Of a DNA stretch of 32,811 nucleotides, positions 7,131-14,600 are shown one piece after another; the first letter of the stretch is position 1; the number at the start of each line of letters is the position of its first letter. This stretch comes from Lentimicrobium sp. (lineage in GTDB: Bacteria > Bacteroidota > Bacteroidia > Bacteroidales > Lentimicrobiaceae): assembly GCA_023957275.1 (NCBI GenBank), contig JAMLHF010000050.1, forward strand, positions 1 through 32,811. Direction: 5' to 3'. The position numbers were made by a program, and so were the translations under genes. The notes under the pieces are model-generated. The model had not been told where the DNA came from. It did not search any database and saw nothing but the letters and a program-made list of their open reading frames with translations.

Positions 7131-8483
7131 ATGGTTGATCTGAAGATAAATACCGATAAACTCGAAGGCTTTGTCAGCAAAGCGGCAATCTATTCTTATC
7201 AACAACAGCTGGTGTTGCATCAGGAAACACTGTTAAACAAAACCGGGAAAGGCAATGATTTTCTCGGATGGATTACCCTTCCTGACGAAACAGATGAAGC
7301 AATGCTTGGCTCCATTATGCAGGATGCCCGTGAAATAGCTGCGATGGCCGACATTTATGTAGTGGTTGGCATCGGCGGATCCTACCTCGGTGCCCGCGCG
7401 GTGATCGAAGCGCTTCACCACAACTTTGCCGGACTGCTGACAAAGCAGGAACGGAAAGCGCCTCTGATCGTCTATGCCGGCAACAATATTTCGGAAGACT
7501 ACCTGGCTGATCTGATGGATGTGCTTGACAGGTATGACTATGCCATGACCGTGATCTCAAAATCGGGTACCACCACCGAACCTGCCATTGCATTCAGGGT
7601 TTTGCGCAGGCATCTGGAGCAGAAGTATGGTAAAGATGAGGCATGCCGGAGGATAATTGCAATTACTGATAAATCAAGGGGCGCTTTAAAAAACCTGGCC
7701 GACGCCGAAGGGTATAAAACGTATGTTGTCCCGGATGATGTCGGAGGAAGGTATTCGGTGCTTACACCTGTGGGCCTGCTTCCCATTGCCGTAGCCGGTT
7801 TCGATATCCGCCGTTTTGTGGAAGGCGCCCGTGCAATGAAGCAACTGGTAACCACCGCCAAAACCATGGACGAAAATCCGGCTTTTCTCTATGCAGCGGC
7901 GCGCAACGCGATGTATGCCTCCGGAAAGCCGGTGGAAATTATGGTAAACTATCAGCCGTCGCTGATTTATATTACGGAATGGTGGAAACAGCTTTACGGC
8001 GAAAGCGAAGGCAAGCAAAACCGGGGCATTTTCCCGGCGGGCGTTAGTTTTACCACCGATCTTCACTCCATGGGTCAGTATGTTCAGGAAGGTCTCCGGA
8101 TTATTTTCGAAACGGTACTCAGCATCGAAAAGCCCAAACGCGATTTAACAGTTCCGGCTGAAACCGACGACGCCGACGGGCTAAACTTTGTGGCCGGAAA
8201 GCGTCTGCATGAGGTCAACCGCCAGGCGGAACTCGGCACCCTGCTGGCTCACGTCGACGGTCAGGTTCCCAACATCGTCATCAGCCTGCCGCAGATCAAT
8301 GAGCATACCCTGGGTCAATTGTTGTATTTCTATGAATTCGCCTGCGCCCTTTCGGGATATCTGCTGGATGTAAATCCTTTTGATCAGCCCGGCGTTGAAG
8401 CCTACAAGAAAAATATGTTCGCCCTGCTGGGTAAACCCGGATTCGAAAAGCAGACCGAAGAACTCCGAAAGCGTCTGCAATGA
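7131..8483 (+). CDS. pgi: Glucose-6-phosphate isomerase
   Basis: This enzyme interconverts glucose 6-phosphate and fructose 6-phosphate in glycolysis and gluconeogenesis in the cytoplasm. The 450-residue form is the shorter bacterial type. Two SIS-fold halves are visible: VVGIGGSYLGARAV near 80-93 and VISKSGTTTEPA near 142-153 bind the phosphate. DDVGGRYSVLTPVGLLP (about 203-219) is the first PGI signature. A conserved RLHEVNRQAELGTLLAH block and the C-terminal NPFDQPGVEAYKKNM complete the active site. It is preceded by its own -7 box and by a strong upstream terminator, so it may be transcribed alone or by read-through from a leader. An intrinsic terminator follows. Confidence 0.96.
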   Translation: MVDLKINTDKLEGFVSKAAIYSYQQQLVLHQETLLNKTGKGNDFLGWITLPDETDEAMLGSIMQDAREIAAMADIYVVVGIGGSYLGARAVIEALHHNFAGLLTKQERKAPLIVYAGNNISEDYLADLMDVLDRYDYAMTVISKSGTTTEPAIAFRVLRRHLEQKYGKDEACRRIIAITDKSRGALKNLADAEGYKTYVVPDDVGGRYSVLTPVGLLPIAVAGFDIRRFVEGARAMKQLVTTAKTMDENPAFLYAAARNAMYASGKPVEIMVNYQPSLIYITEWWKQLYGESEGKQNRGIFPAGVSFTTDLHSMGQYVQEGLRIIFETVLSIEKPKRDLTVPAETDDADGLNFVAGKRLHEVNRQAELGTLLAHVDGQVPNIVISLPQINEHTLGQLLYFYEFACALSGYLLDVNPFDQPGVEAYKKNMFALLGKPGFEKQTEELRKRLQ

Positions 8484-8517
8484 CCGGACTCCCGGTTGAT
8501 CAGCCTGCTTGAATTTT

Positions 8518-8563
8518 AACATGGCGAAAAGGGATTTCCCGTTTTTGCCATGTTCTTTTTTTT
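8518..8563 (+). terminator. Intrinsic terminator of pgi
   Basis: AACATGGC (8518-8525) pairs with GCCATGTT (8547-8554), with an inner AAAA/TTTT and GGGA/TCCC extension, followed by a T-rich tract to 8563. It begins 34 nt after the pgi stop. Confidence 0.8.
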
Positions 8564-8595
8564 GATCCCTTCAGCTGCAGCGTTTTTTATTGCCA

Positions 8596-8937
8596 ATGGC
8601 TGATGAATACCGGAGAATACTTTCCGGTTTTACTACGAATATCAGTAAAACCGGTGCGCTTGATAAAAAAAACCGGGCGCTTGATAATTTGTCCGCTTCT
8701 GAACATTTTTCTGATGCATATTTGCAGGCACTGGATGATGTTTGTTGCTATTCTATGCAGGACTACCTCAAAGAAATATTGAACAGGGTAAGTTTTGATA
8801 AGGAACTTTTCCTGAAAGAACTTAAAAAACACAGGCGATGGCTCACCCCGGAAGAATGTGAAATGCTTGACGCCTGGGTATTAGAAAACCATAGTGAAAT
8901 TATAGGTGACAGGACGAACCATCCGGTTGCCGGTTAA
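8596..8937 (+). CDS. Hypothetical protein, 113 residues
   Basis: I do not recognise this protein. It is small, charged and mainly helical-looking, without a signal peptide or membrane helix. It has a CCYSMQDYLKEIL stretch near the middle and a basic LKKHRRWLTPEE segment in the C-terminal third. The start ATG at 8596 is preferred over an in-frame TTG two codons earlier. It is bounded by the pgi terminator upstream and an excellent terminator downstream, so it is a stand-alone transcription unit with codon use like its neighbours, which supports a real gene. No function is proposed. Confidence 0.6.
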   Translation: MADEYRRILSGFTTNISKTGALDKKNRALDNLSASEHFSDAYLQALDDVCCYSMQDYLKEILNRVSFDKELFLKELKKHRRWLTPEECEMLDAWVLENHSEIIGDRTNHPVAG

Positions 8938-9002
8938 ACAAAGATCCAGTTTTATGATGTCATGGTTATGCTTTTAGACCCATCCAAACTACTTAGTTTA
9001 TT

Positions 9003-9045
9003 ACCATGAAGGCTGCCCGGATTATCAGGCAGCCTTCATGGTTTT
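9003..9045 (+). terminator. Intrinsic terminator after the 113-residue protein
   Basis: ACCATGAAGGCTGCC (9003-9017) and GGCAGCCTTCATGGT (9028-9042) form a perfect 15-bp stem with a 10-nt loop, ending in TTTT. It lies 65 nt beyond the stop codon. Confidence 0.75.
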
Positions 9046-9196
9046 CAGGGGTCGGTTATTCCGGCAGGTTCTGGCCTGATTGCCGGGCCATAATGACATG
9101 ATTTCTTTTTGCAGGCTAAGTGTATAGTAATCAATAAGTATGTTCACCTGAATTTTATTATTAGCCGTGTTTATAGCAAAAACGACGGGTTTTCTT

Positions 9197-9204
9197 TATC
9201 TTTG
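9197..9204 (+). promoter_or_regulatory. Putative -7 box TATCTTTG of the outer-membrane barrel gene
   Basis: TATCTTTG fits TAnnTTTG and lies 80 nt upstream of the chosen ATG. An in-frame GTG at 9204 begins inside this box and so cannot be the start. No TTG lies at the ideal -33 distance. Nothing else is visible in 9046-9284. Confidence 0.5.
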
Positions 9205-9284
9205 TGGCGCAGGCAGACTTTTTTTTCATGCCGTTCTATAACAATCCCGGTGATTTCAAGCTGTTTAAACTTAAATTTCTTCAG

Positions 9285-9953
9285 ATGAAAAAGTTATTTC
9301 TGTTCGTAATTTCATTTTTTACATTAACTGCTGTCCTGATTGCCCAAAAACCATCAGAGAGTCTTTTTTCTGATAAGTTTGCAACCGGCATTGACGTTTT
9401 CAACGATTTTGTCATGGATGCCCCTGACGGGATCAAGTTCCGTACAATTAATCCGGGCGTCAGTATCTACGGCATGCATACTTTTCCCGTGAAGGAGTCA
9501 AATTTTGCTTTTGCCATTGGTCTCGGGCTTGGTATGCATAACCTGTTCAGTGATGCCACCCTTCAGGATACATCCGGTGTTTCATTCTTCCAGGCTATAC
9601 CTGAAAACCAGGATTATAAAAAAAGCAAGTTGAGCCTTACCTATCTGGACGTGCCGGCTGAACTCCGGTTTAAAACGGAAGGCGGATTTAAAGTTGCTGT
9701 GGGGATCAAGGTTGGCATGCTCATCAACGCCCATACCAAATACAAAGGTGACGATCCGGCGGATGGCAGCAAAACGAAGATAAAGGTAAGTCAGCTTCCC
9801 AACCTGCAGACATGGCGTTTTGGCCCGAGTTTTCAGATTGGTTACAAATGGATAAATCTTACTGCTTTCTATTCCCTTTCGAAAATATTTGAAGAAAATA
9901 CAGGACCTGAGATTTATCCGGTATCTGTCGGAATTTCCATGCGACCTTTCTGA
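9285..9953 (+). CDS. Outer-membrane beta-barrel protein, PorT/Omp_b-brl family-like
   Basis: This is a 222-residue exported protein. The start ATG at 9285 gives MKKLFLFVISFFTLTAVLIAQ, a clean signal peptide cleaved near residue 20; the longer in-frame start at 9204 falls in the promoter and is rejected. The mature part is rich in alternating hydrophobic/aromatic strands (for example AFAIGLGLGMHN, LTYLDVPAELRF, VAVGIKVGMLINAH, FGPSFQIGYKWINLTAFYSL) and ends in Phe (SVGISMRPF), as many outer-membrane barrels do. It resembles the PorT-type Omp_b-brl family of Bacteroidota, likely an eight-stranded barrel. The specific role is unknown. Its stop lies one base from that of the convergent PAP2-like gene. 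Confidence 0.75.
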   Translation: MKKLFLFVISFFTLTAVLIAQKPSESLFSDKFATGIDVFNDFVMDAPDGIKFRTINPGVSIYGMHTFPVKESNFAFAIGLGLGMHNLFSDATLQDTSGVSFFQAIPENQDYKKSKLSLTYLDVPAELRFKTEGGFKVAVGIKVGMLINAHTKYKGDDPADGSKTKIKVSQLPNLQTWRFGPSFQIGYKWINLTAFYSLSKIFEENTGPEIYPVSVGISMRPF

Positions 9954-9954
9954 T

Positions 9955-10566
9955 TCAGAGCAGGATAAAGATTCCTGACATGATCAATGCACCCGCAACA
10001 TAGCCTGTATAAACCTGGGCTTCGTTGTGGGTGTCGAGTTTCAGGCGGGCAAACCCGGTAATTCCACCCAATATGATCAGAAGAATGATCAGCAGCGGTG
10101 CGTTCAGGTGATGGGTGAACATCAGCCCGGCAAATCCACCCGCCAGTCCTCCGATGCCCATCATGTGAATACTGATCTTCCAGAAAAAATTAATGATTGC
10201 GGCAATAACTACCAATATCGATCCCCCCAGCAGAAAAAGCAGGAAAACCGACGGCAGTCCCATGTTGCTCAGCATGAAATAGGTTGCGAAAAACGAAATT
10301 GCGGCAATCACAAACGGGAAAGTCCTTTCTTTTCTTTCGGGAATCTGCAGGCTGCTGATAATTCCTTTCTGAAGCATCAGCCAGATAATCACTGTGGGCA
10401 GAATAAATGTATTGCCAAAAATCAACCCGGTAAGTGCCCATTTCAGTTTATCAGGAAGAACCAGCACGTAGTAGGTGTTCTGATTAAAGAGCAGCAGCAA
10501 AGCATAAGTTGGCATCAGCAGGGGATGCAGGATATAGGAAATCAGCCTCGCGATTTTTGATTCCAT
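9955..10566 (-). CDS. PAP2-like integral membrane protein with degenerate active site
   Basis: A 203-residue protein with about six membrane helices. Three segments line up with the PAP2 phosphatase motifs: ERKERTFPF (about 77-85) with the KxxxxxxRP site, SIHMMG (about 132-137) with PSGH, and ARLKLDTHNEAQ (about 172-183) with SRxxxxxHxxxD. The RxxxxxH core and the middle His remain, but the final Asp is Gln and motif 1 is shortened. It may be a divergent lipid phosphatase or a non-catalytic relative; activity is uncertain. It converges on the barrel gene with stops one base apart, and has its own -7 box, separating it from the upstream GNAT gene. Confidence 0.62.
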   Translation of the reverse strand: MESKIARLISYILHPLLMPTYALLLLFNQNTYYVLVLPDKLKWALTGLIFGNTFILPTVIIWLMLQKGIISSLQIPERKERTFPFVIAAISFFATYFMLSNMGLPSVFLLFLLGGSILVVIAAIINFFWKISIHMMGIGGLAGGFAGLMFTHHLNAPLLIILLIILGGITGFARLKLDTHNEAQVYTGYVAGALIMSGIFILL

Positions 10567-10587
10567 GGTGAAAGGGGATTACCGGGG

Positions 10588-10595
10588 CAAAAATA
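10588..10595 (-). promoter_or_regulatory. Putative -7 box TATTTTTG of the PAP2-like gene
   Basis: The minus strand reads TATTTTTG, 21 nt before the ATG. A TTG lies 22 nt further upstream (10620-10618), slightly longer than the preferred spacing. Confidence 0.5.
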
Positions 10596-10624
10596 GTGAT
10601 TCCTCTCAAGGGTTGGACAAACAA

Positions 10625-11173
10625 TTACCAGGGCAGCAAAAGGTAAGGATCATCTTCCGGATCCGGTTTCTGCTGCATAATGGTATCCTGATCGTAAATT
10701 TCGAAGCCGGCCTTTTGATAAAGTCCGAGGGCTGACGGGTGGTCGAGGTTGCAGGTGTGCAGCCACAGGCGATTTATCGGTCTTTCCCATGCCTTGCCTA
10801 TACACCATTGAAGAAAAGGCATGCCTAGACCTTTGCCTGTAAACTCGCAGGTAAGTCCGAAGTAAACCAGTTCTGTTTCCTTTTCTGACGAGAGGTCAAA
10901 TTCTGCAAAGCCTGCCGGAACTCCATCATAATACAATACCCAGATGTTGTTTGCCGGATTATCGAGCATTTGCTGAAGCTCATCGGCCGGGCACATCAGG
11001 CGGTTGTACCATTGGTAAGGACGACCCACCGAAGTATATAAATAGAGATAAAATGAACGTACCGGTTTAACAGCCTGCATTACTTTGCAACTTTTCGGAA
11101 GGGCTTTGTCCGGCAAAGCTAATGATGGCGAGTTCATCTGGAGCCACCAGGTAGTGGCAGCTATTTCATTCAT
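10625..11173 (-). CDS. GNAT family N-acetyltransferase
   Basis: This 182-residue protein carries the GNAT fold core: a strand with NIWVLYYDGVPAGFAEFDL (about 75-93), the acetyl-CoA loop TGKGLGMPFLQWCI (Q/RxxGxG/A type, about 112-125), and the terminal HPSALGLYQKAGFEIYD (about 144-160) typical of the last helix-strand unit. It should transfer an acetyl group from acetyl-CoA to an unknown amine in the cytoplasm. Its start overlaps the end of the AlkD-like gene by 8 nt, so the two are translationally coupled. The substrate cannot be predicted. Confidence 0.85.
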   Translation of the reverse strand: MNEIAATTWWLQMNSPSLALPDKALPKSCKVMQAVKPVRSFYLYLYTSVGRPYQWYNRLMCPADELQQMLDNPANNIWVLYYDGVPAGFAEFDLSSEKETELVYFGLTCEFTGKGLGMPFLQWCIGKAWERPINRLWLHTCNLDHPSALGLYQKAGFEIYDQDTIMQQKPDPEDDPYLLLPW

Positions 11174-11858
11174 GGGTTTTGTTTTTCAGGATGACTTTCA
11201 TGGCTTCGCGCCTGCTGAGGGGCGACAGGGCAGTGGCTTCCACAAAACGGATTACGCTTCCGGGCCTGGTTTTCGAGTATTCACGCAAAGCCCAGCCGAT
11301 GGCCTTACGGATAAAGAATTCACGGGATCCGGTCAACTGCCGGATTGCTTTGAAAAGAAGCTGCTCATCGGTTTTGTCGCGATACTTCAGCTGGAAAAGC
11401 AGCACGGTGCGCTGCAGCCAGAGGTTGCCTGAATTCAGCCATGATTCCGTGAACTCCGCAGTCCTCTCAGGATATAGCGACATCCAGGGGCCCACCAGGT
11501 TGCTGGCAATGTAATCCACCGTATCCCACCACGAGCGGTTGACGATCATTTCCTCGAACAGATGGATACGCTCCGGATTTTTCAGACATTGTTTAGAGGA
11601 AATGATTTCCATGATGGCATATTGCAGCTCCCTTTCTTCCATTTCCCAGATCATCCTGACTGTTTCATTGAATCGTATTGGAGCCGGCAGGCCGTATTGT
11701 TGTTTAAAATCCCTGGTCAGCAGTTTTCGCTCAGGCGAAGGAATCCCGAAGAAACGAAACTGATTGAGCATATATTTTTCCATTGCCGGGGCATGCAACG
11801 GATTGGCCTTCTCCTGAAAAAGTGCCCTGAGGTTATATGCATAGGTAGTGGCATCCAT
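11166..11858 (-). CDS. DNA alkylation repair protein, AlkD-like
   Basis: A 230-residue all-helical protein of the AlkD-like HEAT-repeat DNA glycosylase family, which remove bulky or charged alkylated bases such as N3- and N7-alkylpurines. Family marks are YMLNQFRFFGIPSPERKLL (about 29-47), the repeat with ERELQYAIMEII (about 72-83), SWWDTVDYIASNLVGPW (about 109-125, including the conserved Trp-Trp-Asp) and FIRKAIGWALREYSK (about 185-199). These hold the Trp, Asp and Arg of the AlkD pocket. It overlaps the GNAT gene and lies 67 nt downstream of the M1 peptidase gene. The family call is strong; lesion specificity is inferred. Confidence 0.88.
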   Translation of the reverse strand: MDATTYAYNLRALFQEKANPLHAPAMEKYMLNQFRFFGIPSPERKLLTRDFKQQYGLPAPIRFNETVRMIWEMEERELQYAIMEIISSKQCLKNPERIHLFEEMIVNRSWWDTVDYIASNLVGPWMSLYPERTAEFTESWLNSGNLWLQRTVLLFQLKYRDKTDEQLLFKAIRQLTGSREFFIRKAIGWALREYSKTRPGSVIRFVEATALSPLSRREAMKVILKNKTHE

Positions 11859-11925
11859 ATTCAGTCGTTTTTCATGATTGATCTGTCTATCGCATCCTGC
11901 TTACTGTTTTCTCCGGACAGGCGGG

Positions 11926-14274
11926 CTACCTGGCTATTATCAGTCTTGCGACGTATTTCTTCCCCTGTGCAGAAACAAAATTTACCAGATAACTGCCATT
12001 GCTGAATCCTGAAGTGTTCATCCGTATTGATTTATCTCCGGTGGAAACTTCCCTGAAATATATTACCCTTCCGGTGGAATCGTGTATGGTGAGCCTTCCC
12101 GCTTCCGGTTTTGCCAGAATTATTTCAGTCATATATGTTGCCGGGTTGGGTGCAATTTTCAAAAAGGAAGTATTACCCGGCTCTTGTGATCCGGCATTTA
12201 CAAAGAGTTCATCCCAAACGGCCAGGGTGTACTCCCCGGGGAGGAGGTTTGGCACATAGATTATGCCCAGTTGCCAGGGCCCCTGCCGGTTGAACGGAAC
12301 GGATTGCCATTCCTGGCCGGCGCCCGGCCGGAAAAGAATTACCAGGGAATCGGCCGATGAAGTAATAAGATTATTGTCCAGTGCGTTGCCCCGGTTGTAG
12401 GTGAAGCGTCCTGTTGCCTGAAATCCTTCCGGGAATATGCCTTCTACACTCCAGTAGCGGTAATCGCTCAGGGTCAGCCCGGGTCGGGGCTCCAGCAAGC
12501 CGTCGGGGGCTACCCAGTGGTGGGTAACCCTGACAAAGGCAGAATCGCCCGGATTGATGACATCCATTTTGAAATAGGTGTCAGGGAAGTCGAAAAGGCC
12601 CGTGGCCCGGATGGTCTGGTAGTTATCGGTGGTGGCATCGCCGTTTCTTTCGTAAAGGTCGGCCATTACGAGAGCCGGTTCAAACGGAAGCTGAAATACG
12701 GAAGATCCCTGCCATCCCGAAAAGGTGATGGTGCGCGTTTCCACGATGCGGTCATTGCTCATAAATGCAAGCTCGCTGCGGCAGTTATCGGCCGGCAGTT
12801 CAGCGCCCTTAAGTTTCTGCCTTACAAAAACCTCCACATCAAAATGGCCGCCTGCCGGTGTTACATGAAATGAATCCACGGAAACGTGGTTGTATCCCGG
12901 GCCGAAAACATGAAAATCGAAAAACCCGGTCAGATCGGTGCCGGTATACTGGCTGAGGAAATCGCGCAGGTCGTATGAGCTGGCCGGCTGATAGGCATAT
13001 TCATCCAGATAAGCCCTGACTCCGTTAAAGAAAAGGCTGTCGCCCAGGTAGCCCCTCAGGGCGTGGGTAACCATACCGCCCTTGTCGTAAACATGGGTTC
13101 CGTAAGTCAGGTTGGAAGGCATGGGGGAGAGGGGCAGGTAACCCCCTTCGCTGATGTGGGCATAGCGTAGCACTTCGCGGGCGAGGCTGCGCATGTTGTC
13201 GCGTGCTGTGGATTCACCGTAAAGGTGTTCCCGGTAAAGTGTTTCGCACCAGCGCGCCCAGCCTTCGTTCAGCCACATATCGGCATCCGAAGCACAGGTA
13301 ACCTTATTGCCAAACCACATGTGCGACAACTCGTGGGCATAAAGCCATTCGTCGGAAAGGCCGCCGTTGATGCTGCCATTCGGATAGGCAATGTTTTCGG
13401 CATGCTCCATGGCTCCCAGGGCTGTTCCGGTGAAACCGATCCGTTGAAAGGGATAAGGCCCGAAGCAGGTTTCATAAATATGAGCAATCTCTTTCAGGTT
13501 CTGAAAACTTCCGTTAACCCGGGCAGTATCCTGAGGCCGGACAAACCAGGTGATGGGCACATTCTGTTCCGTTCCCGGGAATGTATCCGTAAGCATCACA
13601 TAAGGCCCCACCGCCACAGAAGCCAGGTAGGTGGGCAGGCTGCGGTCCGATTTCCAATAGAACTCCTTGGTGCCGTCGCACATGGTAGATACCGACCGGA
13701 GGAGCCCCCCGCAAACGGCAAGCTTGTCGTTCTCCACCCTGATCCGGTATTCGTAAAAGGCCCGGTCGGTAAAGTTGTCATTACAGGGGAACCAGGCTTT
13801 CCCAAGGTTATGTGGAATGGATTCAAAACCAACACCAAGATTAAACGCGTATGAACCGGAAAAATGAAAGCCCCCCCATGATTCATGGAATGGAACTCCC
13901 TGATAATAAATCCTTACCATGTTGGTATCGCCGGCTGATAAGGGCTGATTAAGCTGTATGCGCAGGTTGTCAGCAATATGGGAAAAGTTCAGAAGCTCAT
14001 CATTTTCCGACTTTACCGAGTCAACCTGCAACTGCTTTAAAGTCAGCGGCAGATGGCTGATGCTGCTCAGCGGGGTGGTAAAACTGACTTCAGTCATTCC
14101 CTGAATTTGCTGTGATAAAAGGTTGACAACGGTTAAATTGATCGCATAACTGACCACATCCGCCGTGTCATTCATTGCGGTTGGACCCATCTTTTGTGCT
14201 TTAGCGTGTAACCCTATGCACAGGTAAAGCGTCAAAGCAGCCAGAAGAAAGAATTGCAGGGATTTCCTCATCAT
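11926..14274 (-). CDS. Secreted M1 family metallopeptidase with T9SS sorting domain
   Basis: A 782-residue zinc peptidase. The chosen start (ATG 14274; ATG 14271 is equally possible) gives MMRKSLQFFLLAALTLYL, a signal peptide; an in-frame start 17 codons earlier would put charged sequence in front of it. The M1 zinc site HELSH (H314, E315, H318) is followed by the third ligand E337 in NEGWARW, a perfect HExxH-18-E. The exopeptidase motif reads GAMEH instead of GxMEN. The C-terminal 80 residues (IAPNPATYMTEI...FSNGSYLV) form a type A T9SS sorting domain, so the protein should be exported and anchored or released at the cell surface. Likely role: peptide degradation. Confidence 0.9.
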   Translation of the reverse strand: MMRKSLQFFLLAALTLYLCIGLHAKAQKMGPTAMNDTADVVSYAINLTVVNLLSQQIQGMTEVSFTTPLSSISHLPLTLKQLQVDSVKSENDELLNFSHIADNLRIQLNQPLSAGDTNMVRIYYQGVPFHESWGGFHFSGSYAFNLGVGFESIPHNLGKAWFPCNDNFTDRAFYEYRIRVENDKLAVCGGLLRSVSTMCDGTKEFYWKSDRSLPTYLASVAVGPYVMLTDTFPGTEQNVPITWFVRPQDTARVNGSFQNLKEIAHIYETCFGPYPFQRIGFTGTALGAMEHAENIAYPNGSINGGLSDEWLYAHELSHMWFGNKVTCASDADMWLNEGWARWCETLYREHLYGESTARDNMRSLAREVLRYAHISEGGYLPLSPMPSNLTYGTHVYDKGGMVTHALRGYLGDSLFFNGVRAYLDEYAYQPASSYDLRDFLSQYTGTDLTGFFDFHVFGPGYNHVSVDSFHVTPAGGHFDVEVFVRQKLKGAELPADNCRSELAFMSNDRIVETRTITFSGWQGSSVFQLPFEPALVMADLYERNGDATTDNYQTIRATGLFDFPDTYFKMDVINPGDSAFVRVTHHWVAPDGLLEPRPGLTLSDYRYWSVEGIFPEGFQATGRFTYNRGNALDNNLITSSADSLVILFRPGAGQEWQSVPFNRQGPWQLGIIYVPNLLPGEYTLAVWDELFVNAGSQEPGNTSFLKIAPNPATYMTEIILAKPEAGRLTIHDSTGRVIYFREVSTGDKSIRMNTSGFSNGSYLVNFVSAQGKKYVARLIIAR

Positions 14275-14344
14275 ATTTGTAAAGTTTGTGTCGGCCGGAT
14301 GAAAATGAAAACCGCCGGTTTGCAAATTTTTGTAAATTTAACTC

Positions 14345-14436
14345 AATGTAAACAACCTATCGCATAAATTTGACCAAAGTTTACATTATGATGTTTGTTC
14401 ACCATAATTACCCGGTAATTGTGTTCATTATTGAAC
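14345..14436. promoter_or_regulatory. Cluster of inverted repeats and a promoter-like box between M1 peptidase and tolC-like genes
   Basis: The 326-bp divergent spacer (14275-14600) contains AATGTAAAC (14345-14353) mirrored by GTTTACATT (14379-14387), enclosing a plus-strand TAAATTTG box (14365-14372). This is followed by the palindrome AATTACC-C-GGTAATT (14406-14420) and GTTCA-TTAT-TGAAC (14423-14436). These are candidate operators for the TolC-like gene or its divergent neighbour. No known regulator motif is recognised. Confidence 0.35.
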
Positions 14437-14600
14437 CTGATACTGAGCGAAACCGAACAGCAATTGAAAAGAATGAATTTTCAAGTTACTATAAATCAGG
14501 GTGATATTTTCATGGCACGATCTTTAATTATTGTGTGGTGAAATTATTGCCAGGCTTTTTTATTAAACTCCGCATATTACGGATAGCTAATTGTTTCAAA

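Noticed and set aside
9204-9284. Longer N-terminus for the outer-membrane barrel starting at GTG 9204
   Set aside because: It begins inside the TATCTTTG box and would bury the signal peptide; ATG 9285 gives a clean one.
13225-13854. A 209-codon frame antisense to the M1 peptidase
   Set aside because: It lies wholly inside a gene with intact zinc-site motifs; its translation has no recognisable domain and no promoter.
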